From the NCBI RefSeq assembly GCF_026339935.1, contig NZ_JAPEPX010000001.1, positions 4,987,501 through 5,051,500 of the forward strand: a stretch of DNA of 64,000 bases, given 5' to 3'. Under the pieces are notes generated by a model. That model was not told the origin of the DNA, did no database searches, and saw only the letters and a program-made list of their open reading frames with translations. Position numbers and translations under genes: made by a program. Origin of the DNA: Streptomyces sp. NBC_01551 (lineage in GTDB: Bacteria > Actinomycetota > Actinomycetes > Streptomycetales > Streptomycetaceae). Shown piece by piece: positions 1 through 16,445 of the stretch. Each line of letters starts with the position of its first letter. The stretch's first letter is position 1.

Positions 1-2553
<2,553 letters not shown>

Positions 2554-2622
2554 GTTGCTCGCGTCCACTGTGTTAGTTCTGAAGTAACGACCGTGTTGTC
2601 ATCCGGTTGATATCTTCATAGT

Positions 2623-2741
2623 GTTTCGGTGGTCATAGCGTTAGGGAAACGCCCGGTTACATTCCGAACCCGGAAGCTAAGCCTTTCAGCGCCGATGGTA
2701 CTGCAGGGGGGACCCTGTGGGAGAGTAGGACGCCGCCGAAC
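2623..2741 (+). rRNA. 5S ribosomal RNA
   Basis: About 119 bases beginning GTTTCGGTGGTCATAGCG and ending in GGACGCCGCCGAAC, whose ends pair. The internal CCGAACCCGGAAGCTAAG is the conserved loop B/C segment of 5S rRNA. It lies about 70 bases after the 23S gene, the usual rrn order. Ends are accurate to a few bases. Confidence 0.97.
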
Positions 2742-2746
2742 AACCC

Positions 2747-2819
2747 GCCCTTTTAGCTCAGTCGGTAGAGCGTCTCCATGGTAAGGAGAAGGTCAACGGT
2801 TCGATTCCGTTAAAGGGCT
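2747..2819 (+). tRNA. tRNA-Thr (anticodon GGT)
   Basis: A complete 73-base cloverleaf can be folded: acceptor GCCCTTT/AAAGGGC, D stem GCTC/GAGC, anticodon stem TCTCC/GGAGA with loop ATGGTAA (anticodon GGT at 2780-2782), T stem AACGG/CCGTT with TTCGATT loop. No CCA is encoded. It follows 5S by only five bases, so it is probably co-transcribed with the rrn operon. Confidence 0.97.
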
Positions 2820-2826
2820 CACAATG

Positions 2827-2861
2827 AAAAGGCCCCCGCCTCTTGGCGGGGGCCTTTTTTT
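2827..2861. terminator. Bidirectional intrinsic terminator after rrn/tRNA-Thr
   Basis: AAAAGGCCCCCGCC - TCTT - GGCGGGGGCCTTTTTTT: a ten-base GC stem flanked by an A run on the left and a T run on the right. It can end transcription of the rRNA/tRNA-Thr unit and, read the other way, of the minus-strand gene that stops at 2866. Confidence 0.93.
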
Positions 2862-2865
2862 GTTT

Positions 2866-3336
2866 TCAGCGCAGATGCCGGCCCGCGGCGTCCAGGAAGG
2901 TTTCCACGGCCGCCTCGAATTGGGCTTCGACGGTGATGAGGGCCTGGCGGTCCGCCGCGCGCTCGATCTCGCCGAGTTTGGTGGATATCGCTTCGGTGAG
3001 GGGCCGTAGGGCCGGGTCGTTCGCGACGAGGCGGAGGCGGAAGACGGCAGTCTCGGCGGCCGCGCCGAGGCGGTCGCTGTCCAGCTGGGCGGCCTGGAGG
3101 GTCTCCTCGTCGCGTGGGAGCCGGCGTCGGCGGAACCAGAGGGTGATCAGGGCCCGTTTGAGGTCGCTGACCGCGCCGGCGTAGCCGCTGTAGGCCGCCA
3201 GGCGCTCCTGGCGCAGCCGTTCCTCCCGGTTGGCCGCGTCTGCTCGTGCCGCGGTGCGTCGCTGGAACACGTAGGTGCTCCAGGAGCCGATGAGTGTGCC
3301 GATCACGGCGACCACGCTCGTCAGAACAGTGTTCAT
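2866..3336 (-). CDS. Small membrane-anchored hypothetical protein, 156 aa
   Basis: Function not recognised. Residues 5-25 (TVLTSVVAVIGTLIGSWSTY) form one hydrophobic segment close to the N-terminus, followed by an arginine/glutamate-rich, probably alpha-helical cytoplasmic part. The layout is that of an anchored helical protein of the type often annotated as hypothetical in Streptomyces. The ATG at 3336 was chosen because the membrane segment follows directly; an upstream in-frame extension would be arginine-rich and non-hydrophobic. It ends next to the shared terminator at 2827-2861. No neighbour suggests a role. Confidence 0.75.
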   Translation of the reverse strand: MNTVLTSVVAVIGTLIGSWSTYVFQRRTAARADAANREERLRQERLAAYSGYAGAVSDLKRALITLWFRRRRLPRDEETLQAAQLDSDRLGAAAETAVFRLRLVANDPALRPLTEAISTKLGEIERAADRQALITVEAQFEAAVETFLDAAGRHLR

Positions 3337-3368
3337 GCGGTGAGTCGACCACAGCCCGCGGGACGGAA

Positions 3369-3396
3369 GAAGGCCCCCGACCGTCCGGGGGCCTTC
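3369..3396 (-). terminator. Intrinsic terminator of the DinB-like gene
   Basis: GAAGGCCCCCG / CGGGGGCCTTC hairpin with a six-base loop (11-bp stem), lying just after the minus-strand stop at 3405 and followed, in minus orientation, by TTC-rich sequence. Confidence 0.85.
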
Positions 3397-3404
3397 CTTG
3401 GGCG

Positions 3405-3917
3405 CTAGAAGTAGCCGGTCTCGCCGTCGAGGAGTTCGCGGATCGTGTCGAGGTGGCCGGCGTGCCGGGCGGTCTCTTCGATCATGTGGAGGAGCATCCA
3501 GCGCAGGGAGGCCGCTCCGGACTTGAAGTCGCGGTTGAGGCCGGTCTGGTCGAGGGCGTGGGCCGCGGTGATCTCGTTGGAGGCCGCGCACTGGGCGTCG
3601 TACTCCTCCAGGAGCCGGGCGAGCGGGACGCCTTCGACCTTGAAGTCGAGGTCCTCCTCGTCACCGAACTGAGGGTTCTCCGGGGCCTGCTGGTTCAGGA
3701 AGAGGACCTGGAACCAGCAGTGTTCCGTCCAGCGCATGTGGGAGATGAGCCCGGCGACGGTCATCAGAGGGGAGTCGGGCAGGACGACCCGGTGGGCGTC
3801 CTCTTCGGAGATCCCCTCACATTTCCACCGGACGATCGAGCGCTGGAGGTCGAGCCAGCCAACGAGCTGAGTGCGTTCGTCTGCCGTGAAGTCCGGCCGG
3901 GTGCGAGGTAGGGGCAT
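3405..3917 (-). CDS. DinB-like (DUF664) four-helix protein, 170 aa
   Basis: Member of the DinB/YfiT/maleylpyruvate-isomerase superfamily of metal-binding four-helix bundles, many of which act as thiol-dependent transferases or isomerases; the substrate here is unknown. The three-histidine metal site is suggested by SHMRWTEH (about residues 59-66) and by HMIEETARHAGHLD near residue 145-158. The full length of 170 aa fits the family. On the minus strand a TAGCCT hexamer lies eight bases before the ATG, so the transcript is probably leaderless. It lies 63 bases downstream of osaC in the same direction but has its own promoter-like element and terminator. Confidence 0.88.
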   Translation of the reverse strand: MPLPRTRPDFTADERTQLVGWLDLQRSIVRWKCEGISEEDAHRVVLPDSPLMTVAGLISHMRWTEHCWFQVLFLNQQAPENPQFGDEEDLDFKVEGVPLARLLEEYDAQCAASNEITAAHALDQTGLNRDFKSGAASLRWMLLHMIEETARHAGHLDTIRELLDGETGYF

Positions 3918-3980
3918 GGGCGCCGAGGCTAGTGCGGGTCGGGGGCACGCGCATCGGGTTTTCCGCGGCGCCCCGTGGCG

Positions 3981-6503
3981 TCAGTCGCCCTCGCGTTGCT
4001 GGGGGACGCGGAAGGCGAGGATGGCCATGTCGTCCGAGGCGGGTTCCGCCGCGAAGCGTTCCACGGCGCGCAGGACGCGGGAGGCCACGGCGCCGGCGGT
4101 GAGGCCGGTGCAGGTGGTGAGGACCTCCGTGAGGCCGTCGTCGCCGAGCATGCGGGTGCCCTCGCGGCGTTCCGTGACGCCGTCGGTGACGCAGAGGAGG
4201 ACGTCGCCCGGGTCCAGGGTGAGGGTCTGCTCGTAGAGGTCGAGGTCGTCGATCACGCCGAGCAGGGGCTGGGGCTCCGCCGCCGGGACGACCTCGCCGT
4301 TCGGGCGCAGGCGGAGGGGGAGCGGGTGGCCCGCGCAGACGACCTTCATCAGGGCGCTGCCGTCCGGCTGGGGGTGGAGCTCGCCGTACAGGAGGGTGAG
4401 GAAGCGGCTGCGGGCGCCCTCGTCGAGGATCGCCGCGTTGAGGCGCTCCAGGACCGCCGGGCCGCCCAGGCCCTCGCGGGCCAGGAGGCGCAGGGCGTGG
4501 CGGGCCAGGCCCGTGACGGCGGCCGCCTCGGGGCCCGTACCGCAGACGTCGCCGATGGCGAAGCCGTACGCGCCGTCGCGGATCGGGAAGACGTCGTAGA
4601 AGTCGCCGCCGACCTCGTTGCCCTCGCCGGCCGCGCGGTAGATGACCTCGACCTCCATGCCGGGGATGGCGGGGGAGCCGGGCGGCAGCAGGCTGCGCTG
4701 GAGAGAGCGGCTGATGGCGGTGCGCTCGGAGTAGAGACGGGCGTTGTCCAGGGCGAGCGCGGCCCGGCGGGAGAGGTCCTCGGCGAGTTCGAGGATCTCC
4801 TGGCGGAAGTGCTCCTCGGACGGCTTGCCGAGGGTGAGCAGGCCGATGACGCGGTTGCGGGCGAGGAGCGGCAGGACCACGGTCTCGCCGCCGACGGCGA
4901 GCGCCGTCTCGGGCCAGGGGCGGGCGCCGGCCTCGCGGACCGGCTCGGGCGGGCTGACCCGGGAGAGCAGGGCCTTGAGGCCGTCGATGCGCTCCTCGTC
5001 CTCGTGCAGGACGTAGGAGAGGAACGGGTCGGAGGACTGGTCGGCGATGGTGTAGACGGCGCACCAGGTGGCGAGGGTCGGGACGGTCATCTGGGCCATG
5101 AGGGCCAGGGTCTGGTCCCGGTCGAGGGTGCCGGCGAGCAGGTCGGACGCCTCGACGAGGAAGGACAGGGAGCCGCGGCGCAGCCGTTCCAGCTCGCCGA
5201 GGCGGGCGGACTCGACGGCGAGGGCGATGCGGTCGGCGGCGAACTGGAGGCGCAGGGCCTCGGCGTTGGAGTAGCGCCCGGGGTTCTCGGTGGCGACGCC
5301 GAGCGAACCGGTGAGGCGGCCCTCGACCTTGAGGGGGACGGTGATCACCGAGCGCATGCCGGTGGCCTCCAGCAGCGGTACGGCTCCGGGGACGGCGGCG
5401 AGGTCGTCGTGGACGGCGGGCATGCGGGCGGAGCCGTAGCGGTTGGTGCCGGCCTCGACGGGGACGCGGGCGAAGCGCTGGCGGGTGGAGGGCAGGCCGG
5501 TGGTGGCGCGTACCTCCAGCTCCGTTTCGTCGTCGGTGGCCAGGAGGAGGAAGGCGGCGTCCGCGTCGAGCATGTCGCGGGCCCGTTCCACGGTGCGCTG
5601 GAGCAGGCCGTCGAGGTCGTCGGGGGCGGGGGAGCCGATGAACACCTCGAAGGGGTCCGCGGGGCGGGGCTCGGTGAGCCCGGCGTCGGACGTGGCGACG
5701 CGTACGGGGGTCTGGAGCAGGGCACGTTCGTCGTCGTGGACCAGGAGGCAGACGATGGACGGTTCGCCGTGTGCGTCGCGGACCCGCAGGTGCGAGGCGT
5801 AGACGGGGATGACGCGGCCGTCGGCGCCGCGGATGCCGTAGCTGCCCTCCCAGCGGGACAGGCGCAGGGCCTCGGCGATGCCGGTGCCGGTGCCGGGGGT
5901 CTGGGGCCAGGCGGCGAGTTCGGCGAGGGGGCGGCCGAGGACCTTGTCGGCGGAGTACCCGAAGACGTGCTCGGCGTCCTCGTTCCAGGCGGAGATGCAG
6001 TCGGCGGCGTCGATCTGGAGGACGGCGACGCGGACGCGGCTGTCGGCGAGGGGGAGGAGCTGGTCGGGGACGACGGGGCCGGCGGACCGGGTACCGACCG
6101 GTCGGTCGGGCAGGTCGAGGCGGAACCAGACGTGTTTGTGCGTGGCCGTGTACTCGACGCCCCAGCGGGTGGCGAGCGCGGCGCACAGCATCAGGCCGCG
6201 GCCGCTCTCCCGGTCGGGGTCGGCGTAGGGGCGCTCGTCGGGGTGGCGCAGGGGGAGCTCGCGTTCGGGGTACCGGTCGGCGACCTCGACGCGCACGCCG
6301 TCCTCGGCCCGCAGGCACAGCACCTCGGCGCGGGTTCCGGCGTGGACCACGGCGTTGGTGACCAGCTCGCTCGTGAGGACCACCGCGTCGTCGACGATGT
6401 CGGCGAAGCCCCAGCCCTGGAGGGTGTCGCGGACGAACGCGCGGGCGGCGGCGACCGACCGCCCGAGAGGGTCGAAACTGGCAGCCGCCCGAGCCGTGAT
6501 CAC
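3981..6503 (-). CDS. osaC: OsaC-type multidomain stress regulator: anti-sigma kinase, PAS, GAF, PP2C phosphatase
   Basis: An 840-aa cytoplasmic regulator. Order of domains: RsbW-like HATPase (about 20-145; [12 protein letters not shown] with the catalytic Asn near residue 50), PAS (about 160-260), two GAF-like regions (about 290-610) and a C-terminal SpoIIE/PP2C phosphatase (about 620-840; GGDFYD near 632-638 and SDDMAILAF at the end). It is divergent from osaA, the arrangement of S. coelicolor osaC (SCO5747), which is reported to modulate SigB after osmotic stress; by that model the kinase domain binds the sigma factor or an antagonist. A GTG start is preceded by AAGGAG. No membrane segments. 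Identity rests on domain order plus the osaA/osaB neighbours. Confidence 0.93.
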   Translation of the reverse strand: MITARAAASFDPLGRSVAAARAFVRDTLQGWGFADIVDDAVVLTSELVTNAVVHAGTRAEVLCLRAEDGVRVEVADRYPERELPLRHPDERPYADPDRESGRGLMLCAALATRWGVEYTATHKHVWFRLDLPDRPVGTRSAGPVVPDQLLPLADSRVRVAVLQIDAADCISAWNEDAEHVFGYSADKVLGRPLAELAAWPQTPGTGTGIAEALRLSRWEGSYGIRGADGRVIPVYASHLRVRDAHGEPSIVCLLVHDDERALLQTPVRVATSDAGLTEPRPADPFEVFIGSPAPDDLDGLLQRTVERARDMLDADAAFLLLATDDETELEVRATTGLPSTRQRFARVPVEAGTNRYGSARMPAVHDDLAAVPGAVPLLEATGMRSVITVPLKVEGRLTGSLGVATENPGRYSNAEALRLQFAADRIALAVESARLGELERLRRGSLSFLVEASDLLAGTLDRDQTLALMAQMTVPTLATWCAVYTIADQSSDPFLSYVLHEDEERIDGLKALLSRVSPPEPVREAGARPWPETALAVGGETVVLPLLARNRVIGLLTLGKPSEEHFRQEILELAEDLSRRAALALDNARLYSERTAISRSLQRSLLPPGSPAIPGMEVEVIYRAAGEGNEVGGDFYDVFPIRDGAYGFAIGDVCGTGPEAAAVTGLARHALRLLAREGLGGPAVLERLNAAILDEGARSRFLTLLYGELHPQPDGSALMKVVCAGHPLPLRLRPNGEVVPAAEPQPLLGVIDDLDLYEQTLTLDPGDVLLCVTDGVTERREGTRMLGDDGLTEVLTTCTGLTAGAVASRVLRAVERFAAEPASDDMAILAFRVPQQREGD

Positions 6504-6763
6504 AAATCTCCTTCGACGCGGTTGGACATCGGATGCCAGGTTACTTACCTTCGCGGTCGGCGTGGTGCGGTCGTCCGGGATTCCACCCGCGGGGTAAGGC
6601 GGGTGTGCGATGGTGCCGAAGTGTTATGGCCGGGTTCGGCCAGGGTGAAACACTGGGCAGGCTTGGAGAGCCGGGCTGTGGAGTGTCGGGCCTTGGAGTG
6701 GTGTCCGGCCTTCGTGGCCGGAAGTCCGGTGGAACAGCGGTCGACCCTTTCGGGAGGGACACG

Positions 6764-12295
<5,532 letters not shown>

Positions 12296-12344
12296 TCGCC
12301 GCCGGGCGGTAATGACGTCAATCGCTGACACAGTGTGGCGAAGG

Positions 12345-12391
12345 CGGTGTGGGAGGGCGGTATCCGGGGAACCTTCTGCTCTCCCACACCG
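12345..12391 (+). terminator. Hairpin terminator between osaA and osaB
   Basis: CGGTGTGGGAG (12345-12355) and CTCCCACACCG (12381-12391) form a perfect 11-bp stem with a 25-base loop, followed by TTTCTGCTT. It lies 50 bases after the osaA stop, implying that osaB has its own promoter or depends on read-through. An 8-bp palindrome TGACGTCA at 12313-12320 sits between the osaA stop and the hairpin. Confidence 0.75.
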
Positions 12392-12569
12392 TTTCTGCTT
12401 CGTGCACAGTGACATCTTGGTGACAGGGTGTGGCGATCTCGGGACTGGGGCTACGATGACCGGCACAAGGACGGACGGCGCAAGGATGCCGTCCTCTGGG
12501 GCGGGGCCCGGCGCACAGGCCGGAGCCTGGAGCCGGGGAGGCCCCATGCCGGGGCGAGGAGGACAGGGC

Positions 12570-13256
12570 ATGGTGCAGAAGGCCAAGATCCTCCTGGTCG
12601 ACGACCGGCCGGAGAATCTGCTGGCGCTGGAGGCCATCCTCTCCGCGCTCGATCAGACACTGGTCCGGGCGTCGTCGGGGGAGGAAGCGCTCAAGGCGCT
12701 GCTGACGGACGATTTCGCGGTCATCCTGCTGGATGTGCAGATGCCGGGAATGGACGGATTCGAGACCGCCGCGCACATCAAGCGGCGGGAGCGGACCCGG
12801 GACATCCCGATCATCTTCCTCACCGCGATCAACCACGGTCCCCACCACACCTTCCGCGGCTACGCGGCCGGAGCGGTGGACTACATCTCCAAGCCCTTCG
12901 ACCCGTGGGTGCTGCGGGCCAAGGTCTCGGTGTTCGTCGAGCTCTACACGAAGAACTGCCAACTGCGGGAGCAGGCCGCGCTGCTGCGGCTCCAGCTGGA
13001 GGGCGGCGGCTCCAGCGGCACCGAGGGCTCCAAGGAGACGGCCGGGCTGCTGGCCGAGCTCTCCGCGCGGCTCGCGGCGGTCGAGGAGCAGGCCGAGGCA
13101 CTGACCAAGCAGCTCGGCGAGGAGTCGGCCGACGCGGCGGTGGTGGCGACGGCGGCCCATCTGGAGCGCAAGCTGACCGGACTGCGGCGGGCGCTGGACG
13201 CGCTGGAGCCCGGGACCGGCGCCGGCGGCGCGCCCGTACTGCCCGCACAGGGCTGA
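12570..13256 (+). CDS. osaB: OsaB: receiver-domain response regulator with coiled coil, 228 aa
   Basis: Response regulator of the OsaA phosphorelay. An N-terminal CheY-like receiver (about 4-125) carries the acidic DD pair after KILLV, phospho-acceptor Asp55 (LLDVQMPGMDG) and the conserved Lys in SKPFDPW. The C-terminal third is a glutamate/leucine-rich coiled coil, and there is no DNA-binding output domain, so it must act through protein contacts. ATG at 12570 has a perfect AGGAGG seven bases upstream (12557-12562); in-frame starts further upstream would add a low-complexity Gly/Pro segment. The S. coelicolor counterpart is SCO5749. The gene is separated from osaA by 274 bases that contain a terminator. 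Confidence 0.93.
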   Translation: MVQKAKILLVDDRPENLLALEAILSALDQTLVRASSGEEALKALLTDDFAVILLDVQMPGMDGFETAAHIKRRERTRDIPIIFLTAINHGPHHTFRGYAAGAVDYISKPFDPWVLRAKVSVFVELYTKNCQLREQAALLRLQLEGGGSSGTEGSKETAGLLAELSARLAAVEEQAEALTKQLGEESADAAVVATAAHLERKLTGLRRALDALEPGTGAGGAPVLPAQG

Positions 13257-13363
13257 GCCTCCCGCGCGAGTGCCCGGCCGCTGCCCGCGAGGGCGCCCGG
13301 TCTGGCGGTCCGTCAAAGAGGCCACCGGTGCGGCGACACGAACGGGTGAAGGGGTGGGCACGC

Positions 13364-13383
13364 GTGTCCACCGGCGTGGACAC
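13364..13383. promoter_or_regulatory. Inverted repeat upstream of ftsK
   Basis: GTGTCCAC - CGGC - GTGGACAC, a perfect 8-bp inverted repeat 17 bases before the ftsK ATG, ending three bases before a TAATCT hexamer (13387-13392). Each half matches seven of nine positions of the Streptomyces DnaA box TTGTCCACA. Function unknown. Confidence 0.5.
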
Positions 13384-13399
13384 CGGTAATCTCGGGCGC

Positions 13400-16228
13400 A
13401 TGGCCTCAAGTACGTCCGGCAAGGGTTCCCAGAGCACCGCGGGTACCGCGAAGGGCCGCACCGGCCGTACGACGGCGCCGGCGAAGAAGGCGGCTCCCGC
13501 GCGCAAGGCTCCCGCGAAGAAGACCGCGGCCGCCAAGCGCGCCCCGGCCAAGAAGGTCGCGGCCCAGCCCGCGCCGTCGCCGACCGGGGGAGTCGTACGG
13601 CTGGTACGGGCGTGCTGGCTCGGGCTCGCGCACGCGGTCGGAGCGGTGCTGCGCGGCATCGGGAAGGGGGCGAAGAACCTGGACCCCGCCCACCGCAAGG
13701 ACGGCGTCGCGCTGCTGCTGCTCGCGCTCGCCCTGATCGTCGCCGCCGGAACCTGGTCGAACCTGCGCGGTCCCGTGGGCGATCTGGTCACGATGCTGGT
13801 CACCGGCGCCTTCGGACGACTGGATCTGCTCGTGCCGATCCTGCTCGGCGTCATGGCGGCACGTTTCATCCGCCACCCCGAGCAGACCGACGCCAACGGG
13901 CGCATCGGCATCGGCCTGTCCGCGTTCGTCATCGGCGTCCTCGGGCTCGTCCACATCGCCTGCGGGGCGCCCGGCCGGGACGAGGGCACGACCGCGATGC
14001 AGAACGCGGGCGGGCTCATCGGCTGGGGCGCCTCGAAGCCGCTGATCTTCACCATGGGTGCGCCGCTGGCCGTGCCGATGCTGGTGCTGCTGACGATCTT
14101 CGGCCTGCTCGTCGTCACCGCCACCCCGGTCAACGCGATCCCGCAGCGGCTGCGGGCGCTGGGGATCCGGCTGGGGATCATCGCGCCGAACGAGTACGAC
14201 GAGCAGGAGGCGGCGGGCGAGAGTCGGGGCCGGCGCGACCGGCACGACCCCGAGCAGTGGCGGGCCCGGTCCGGGGACCAGGACGACCCCGCCGACAACG
14301 CCGACGCCGCCGAGGAGGAGGCGCTGGCCCGGCGCCGGCGCCCGCGCCGGAGCGCCGGCGGGCCCGCGATGGGCCGGGAGATGGACGCCGTGGACGTCGC
14401 CGCCGCGGCCGCCGCCGCACTGGACGGGGCCGTGTACGGAGGAATGCCGCCCTCGGCGCTGGTCGCCGACCTCACCCAGGGGATCTCCGTCGAGCGCGAG
14501 GGCGCGGAGTTCACCGCTCCGGTGCCGCCGGCGCGCGAGGCCAAGCCCGGGCCGGCGTCTGCGGCCCCGGCCCCGGGGCCGGCCCGGGCCCCGGCCCCGG
14601 CCCCGCAGGCTTCCCCGGCCGCCGAGGGCGCGGCGGCGCCCCACGACAGCACCGCCGCGGCCTCCGGGACGCTGGCCGTGCCGGACCTGACCAAGGCCCC
14701 GCCGCAGACCCAGGCCCTGCCGCCGCGCGCCGAGCAGTTGCAGCTGCGCGGGGACATCACGTACGCCCTGCCCTCGCTGGACCTGCTGGAGCGCGGCGGA
14801 CCCGGCAAGACCCGCAGCGCCGCCAACGACGCGGTCGTGGCCTCGCTGACCAACGTGTTCACCGAGTTCAAGGTCGACGCGCAGGTCACCGGCTTCACCC
14901 GGGGCCCGACGGTCACCCGCTACGAGGTCACCCTCGGCGCGGCGGTCAAGGTCGAGCGGATCACGGCACTGGCGAAGAACATCGCCTACGCCGTGGCCTC
15001 CCCGGACGTCCGGATCATCAGCCCGATCCCGGGCAAGTCGGCGGTCGGCATCGAGATCCCGAACACCGACCGCGAGATGGTCAACCTGGGGGACGTGCTC
15101 AGGCTGGCGGACGCCGCCGAGGACGACCACCCGATGCTGGTCGCGCTCGGCAAGGACGTCGAGGGCGGCTACGTCATGGCCAACCTCGCGAAGATGCCGC
15201 ACGTGCTGGTCGCCGGCGCCACCGGCTCCGGCAAGTCCTCCTGCATCAACTGCCTGATCACCTCGGTCATGGTGCGGGCCACCCCGGAGGACGTCCGGAT
15301 GGTGCTCGTGGACCCCAAGCGCGTCGAGCTGACCGCGTACGAGGGCATCCCGCACCTGATCACGCCGATCATCACCAACCCCAAGCGGGCCGCCGAGGCG
15401 CTCCAGTGGGTCGTGCGCGAGATGGACCTGCGCTACGACGACCTGGCCGCCTTCGGCTACCGGCACATCGACGACTTCAACCGGGCGATCCGGGACGGCA
15501 AGATCAAACTGCCGCCGGGCAGCGAGCGGGAGCTGAGCCCGTACCCGTACCTGCTGGTGATCGTCGACGAGCTCGCGGACCTGATGATGGTGGCGCCGCG
15601 CGACGTGGAGGACTCGATCGTCCGCATCACCCAGCTGGCCCGCGCGGCCGGCATCCACCTGGTGCTCGCCACCCAGCGGCCGTCGGTGGACGTCGTCACC
15701 GGCCTGATCAAGGCGAACGTCCCCTCGCGGCTCGCGTTCGCCACCTCCTCGCTCGCCGACAGCCGGGTCATCCTCGACCAGCCCGGCGCCGAGAAGCTCA
15801 TCGGAAAGGGTGACGGACTGTTCCTGCCGATGGGCGCGAACAAGCCGGTCCGCCTGCAGGGCGCGTTCGTCACCGAGGACGAGATCGCCGGGATCGTCCA
15901 GCACTGCAAGGACCAGATGGCGCCCGTCTTCCGGGACGACGTCACCGTCGGGCAGAAGCAGACCAAGGAGATCGACGAGGAGATCGGCGACGACCTGGAC
16001 CTGCTGTGCCAGGCGGCGGAGCTGGTGGTCACCACCCAGTTCGGCTCCACCTCGATGCTCCAGCGCAAGCTGCGCGTGGGCTTCGCCAAGGCCGGCCGGC
16101 TCATGGACCTGATGGAATCGCGCTCCATCGTCGGCCCGAGCGAGGGTTCGAAGGCGCGCGACGTCCTGGTGAAGCCCGACGAGCTGGACGCGGTGCTGGC
16201 GGTCATCCGGGGAGAGACCCAACCGTAA
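13400..16228 (+). CDS. ftsK: FtsK/SpoIIIE DNA translocase, 942 aa
   Basis: Membrane-anchored hexameric dsDNA pump that clears chromosomes from division septa, in Streptomyces mainly sporulation septa. Residues 1-60 are a Lys/Ala/Pro-rich tail of the histone H1 type. Four hydrophobic segments follow (about 101-120, 140-155, 170-190, 212-238), then a long acidic and Pro/Ala-rich linker and the motor: Walker A GATGSGKSS at about 606-614, Walker B LLVIVDELAD from about 717. The C-terminal gamma winged-helix domain (about 865-930), which reads orientation sequences, is intact. Start ATG 13400: the hexamer TAATCT lies seven bases upstream, a leaderless layout. Next gene downstream is 217 bases away. 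Confidence 0.97.
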   Translation: MASSTSGKGSQSTAGTAKGRTGRTTAPAKKAAPARKAPAKKTAAAKRAPAKKVAAQPAPSPTGGVVRLVRACWLGLAHAVGAVLRGIGKGAKNLDPAHRKDGVALLLLALALIVAAGTWSNLRGPVGDLVTMLVTGAFGRLDLLVPILLGVMAARFIRHPEQTDANGRIGIGLSAFVIGVLGLVHIACGAPGRDEGTTAMQNAGGLIGWGASKPLIFTMGAPLAVPMLVLLTIFGLLVVTATPVNAIPQRLRALGIRLGIIAPNEYDEQEAAGESRGRRDRHDPEQWRARSGDQDDPADNADAAEEEALARRRRPRRSAGGPAMGREMDAVDVAAAAAAALDGAVYGGMPPSALVADLTQGISVEREGAEFTAPVPPAREAKPGPASAAPAPGPARAPAPAPQASPAAEGAAAPHDSTAAASGTLAVPDLTKAPPQTQALPPRAEQLQLRGDITYALPSLDLLERGGPGKTRSAANDAVVASLTNVFTEFKVDAQVTGFTRGPTVTRYEVTLGAAVKVERITALAKNIAYAVASPDVRIISPIPGKSAVGIEIPNTDREMVNLGDVLRLADAAEDDHPMLVALGKDVEGGYVMANLAKMPHVLVAGATGSGKSSCINCLITSVMVRATPEDVRMVLVDPKRVELTAYEGIPHLITPIITNPKRAAEALQWVVREMDLRYDDLAAFGYRHIDDFNRAIRDGKIKLPPGSERELSPYPYLLVIVDELADLMMVAPRDVEDSIVRITQLARAAGIHLVLATQRPSVDVVTGLIKANVPSRLAFATSSLADSRVILDQPGAEKLIGKGDGLFLPMGANKPVRLQGAFVTEDEIAGIVQHCKDQMAPVFRDDVTVGQKQTKEIDEEIGDDLDLLCQAAELVVTTQFGSTSMLQRKLRVGFAKAGRLMDLMESRSIVGPSEGSKARDVLVKPDELDAVLAVIRGETQP

Positions 16229-16279
16229 TTCGTGGGCGGGCAACCGTTTCCCTTGGGTCCGCGTCAAGTTGAGGGAGGT

Positions 16280-16306
16280 GGCGGCACCGTGCCCGGTGCC
16301 GGGCCG
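16280..16306 (+). terminator. Probable ftsK terminator
   Basis: GGCACCG / CGGTGCC stem (16283-16289 with 16294-16300) extended by outer GGCGG/CCGCC pairing with mismatches. No T run follows, which is common in Streptomyces. Confidence 0.5.
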
Positions 16307-16317
16307 CCGCAGCGCCC

Positions 16318-16365
16318 GGACTTCCCGCACTGTTCGGATTGCCATTCGAATGGCGTAGGAAGTCC
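16318..16365. promoter_or_regulatory. Nested inverted repeats before the RodZ-like gene
   Basis: Outer arms GGACTTCC (16318-16325) and GGAAGTCC (16358-16365) enclose a perfect 14-bp palindrome GCCATTCGAATGGC (16341-16354). The structure ends ten bases before a TTGCTC / TAGACT (16375-16380 / 16400-16405) promoter-like pair. It could be an operator or a second terminator of ftsK. Confidence 0.5.
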
Positions 16366-16445
16366 ACCCTCCGGTTGCTCCACCCTTTCGTCACCCCCCT
16401 AGACTGGACATCCAGCAGGTGGCTACACGCTCGAAAGGCGCCCTC

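Noticed and set aside
6504..6763. SigB-type promoter between osaC and osaA
   Set aside because: A GGGTAA at about 6592 was noted, but no matching -35 could be supported, so no promoter is listed.
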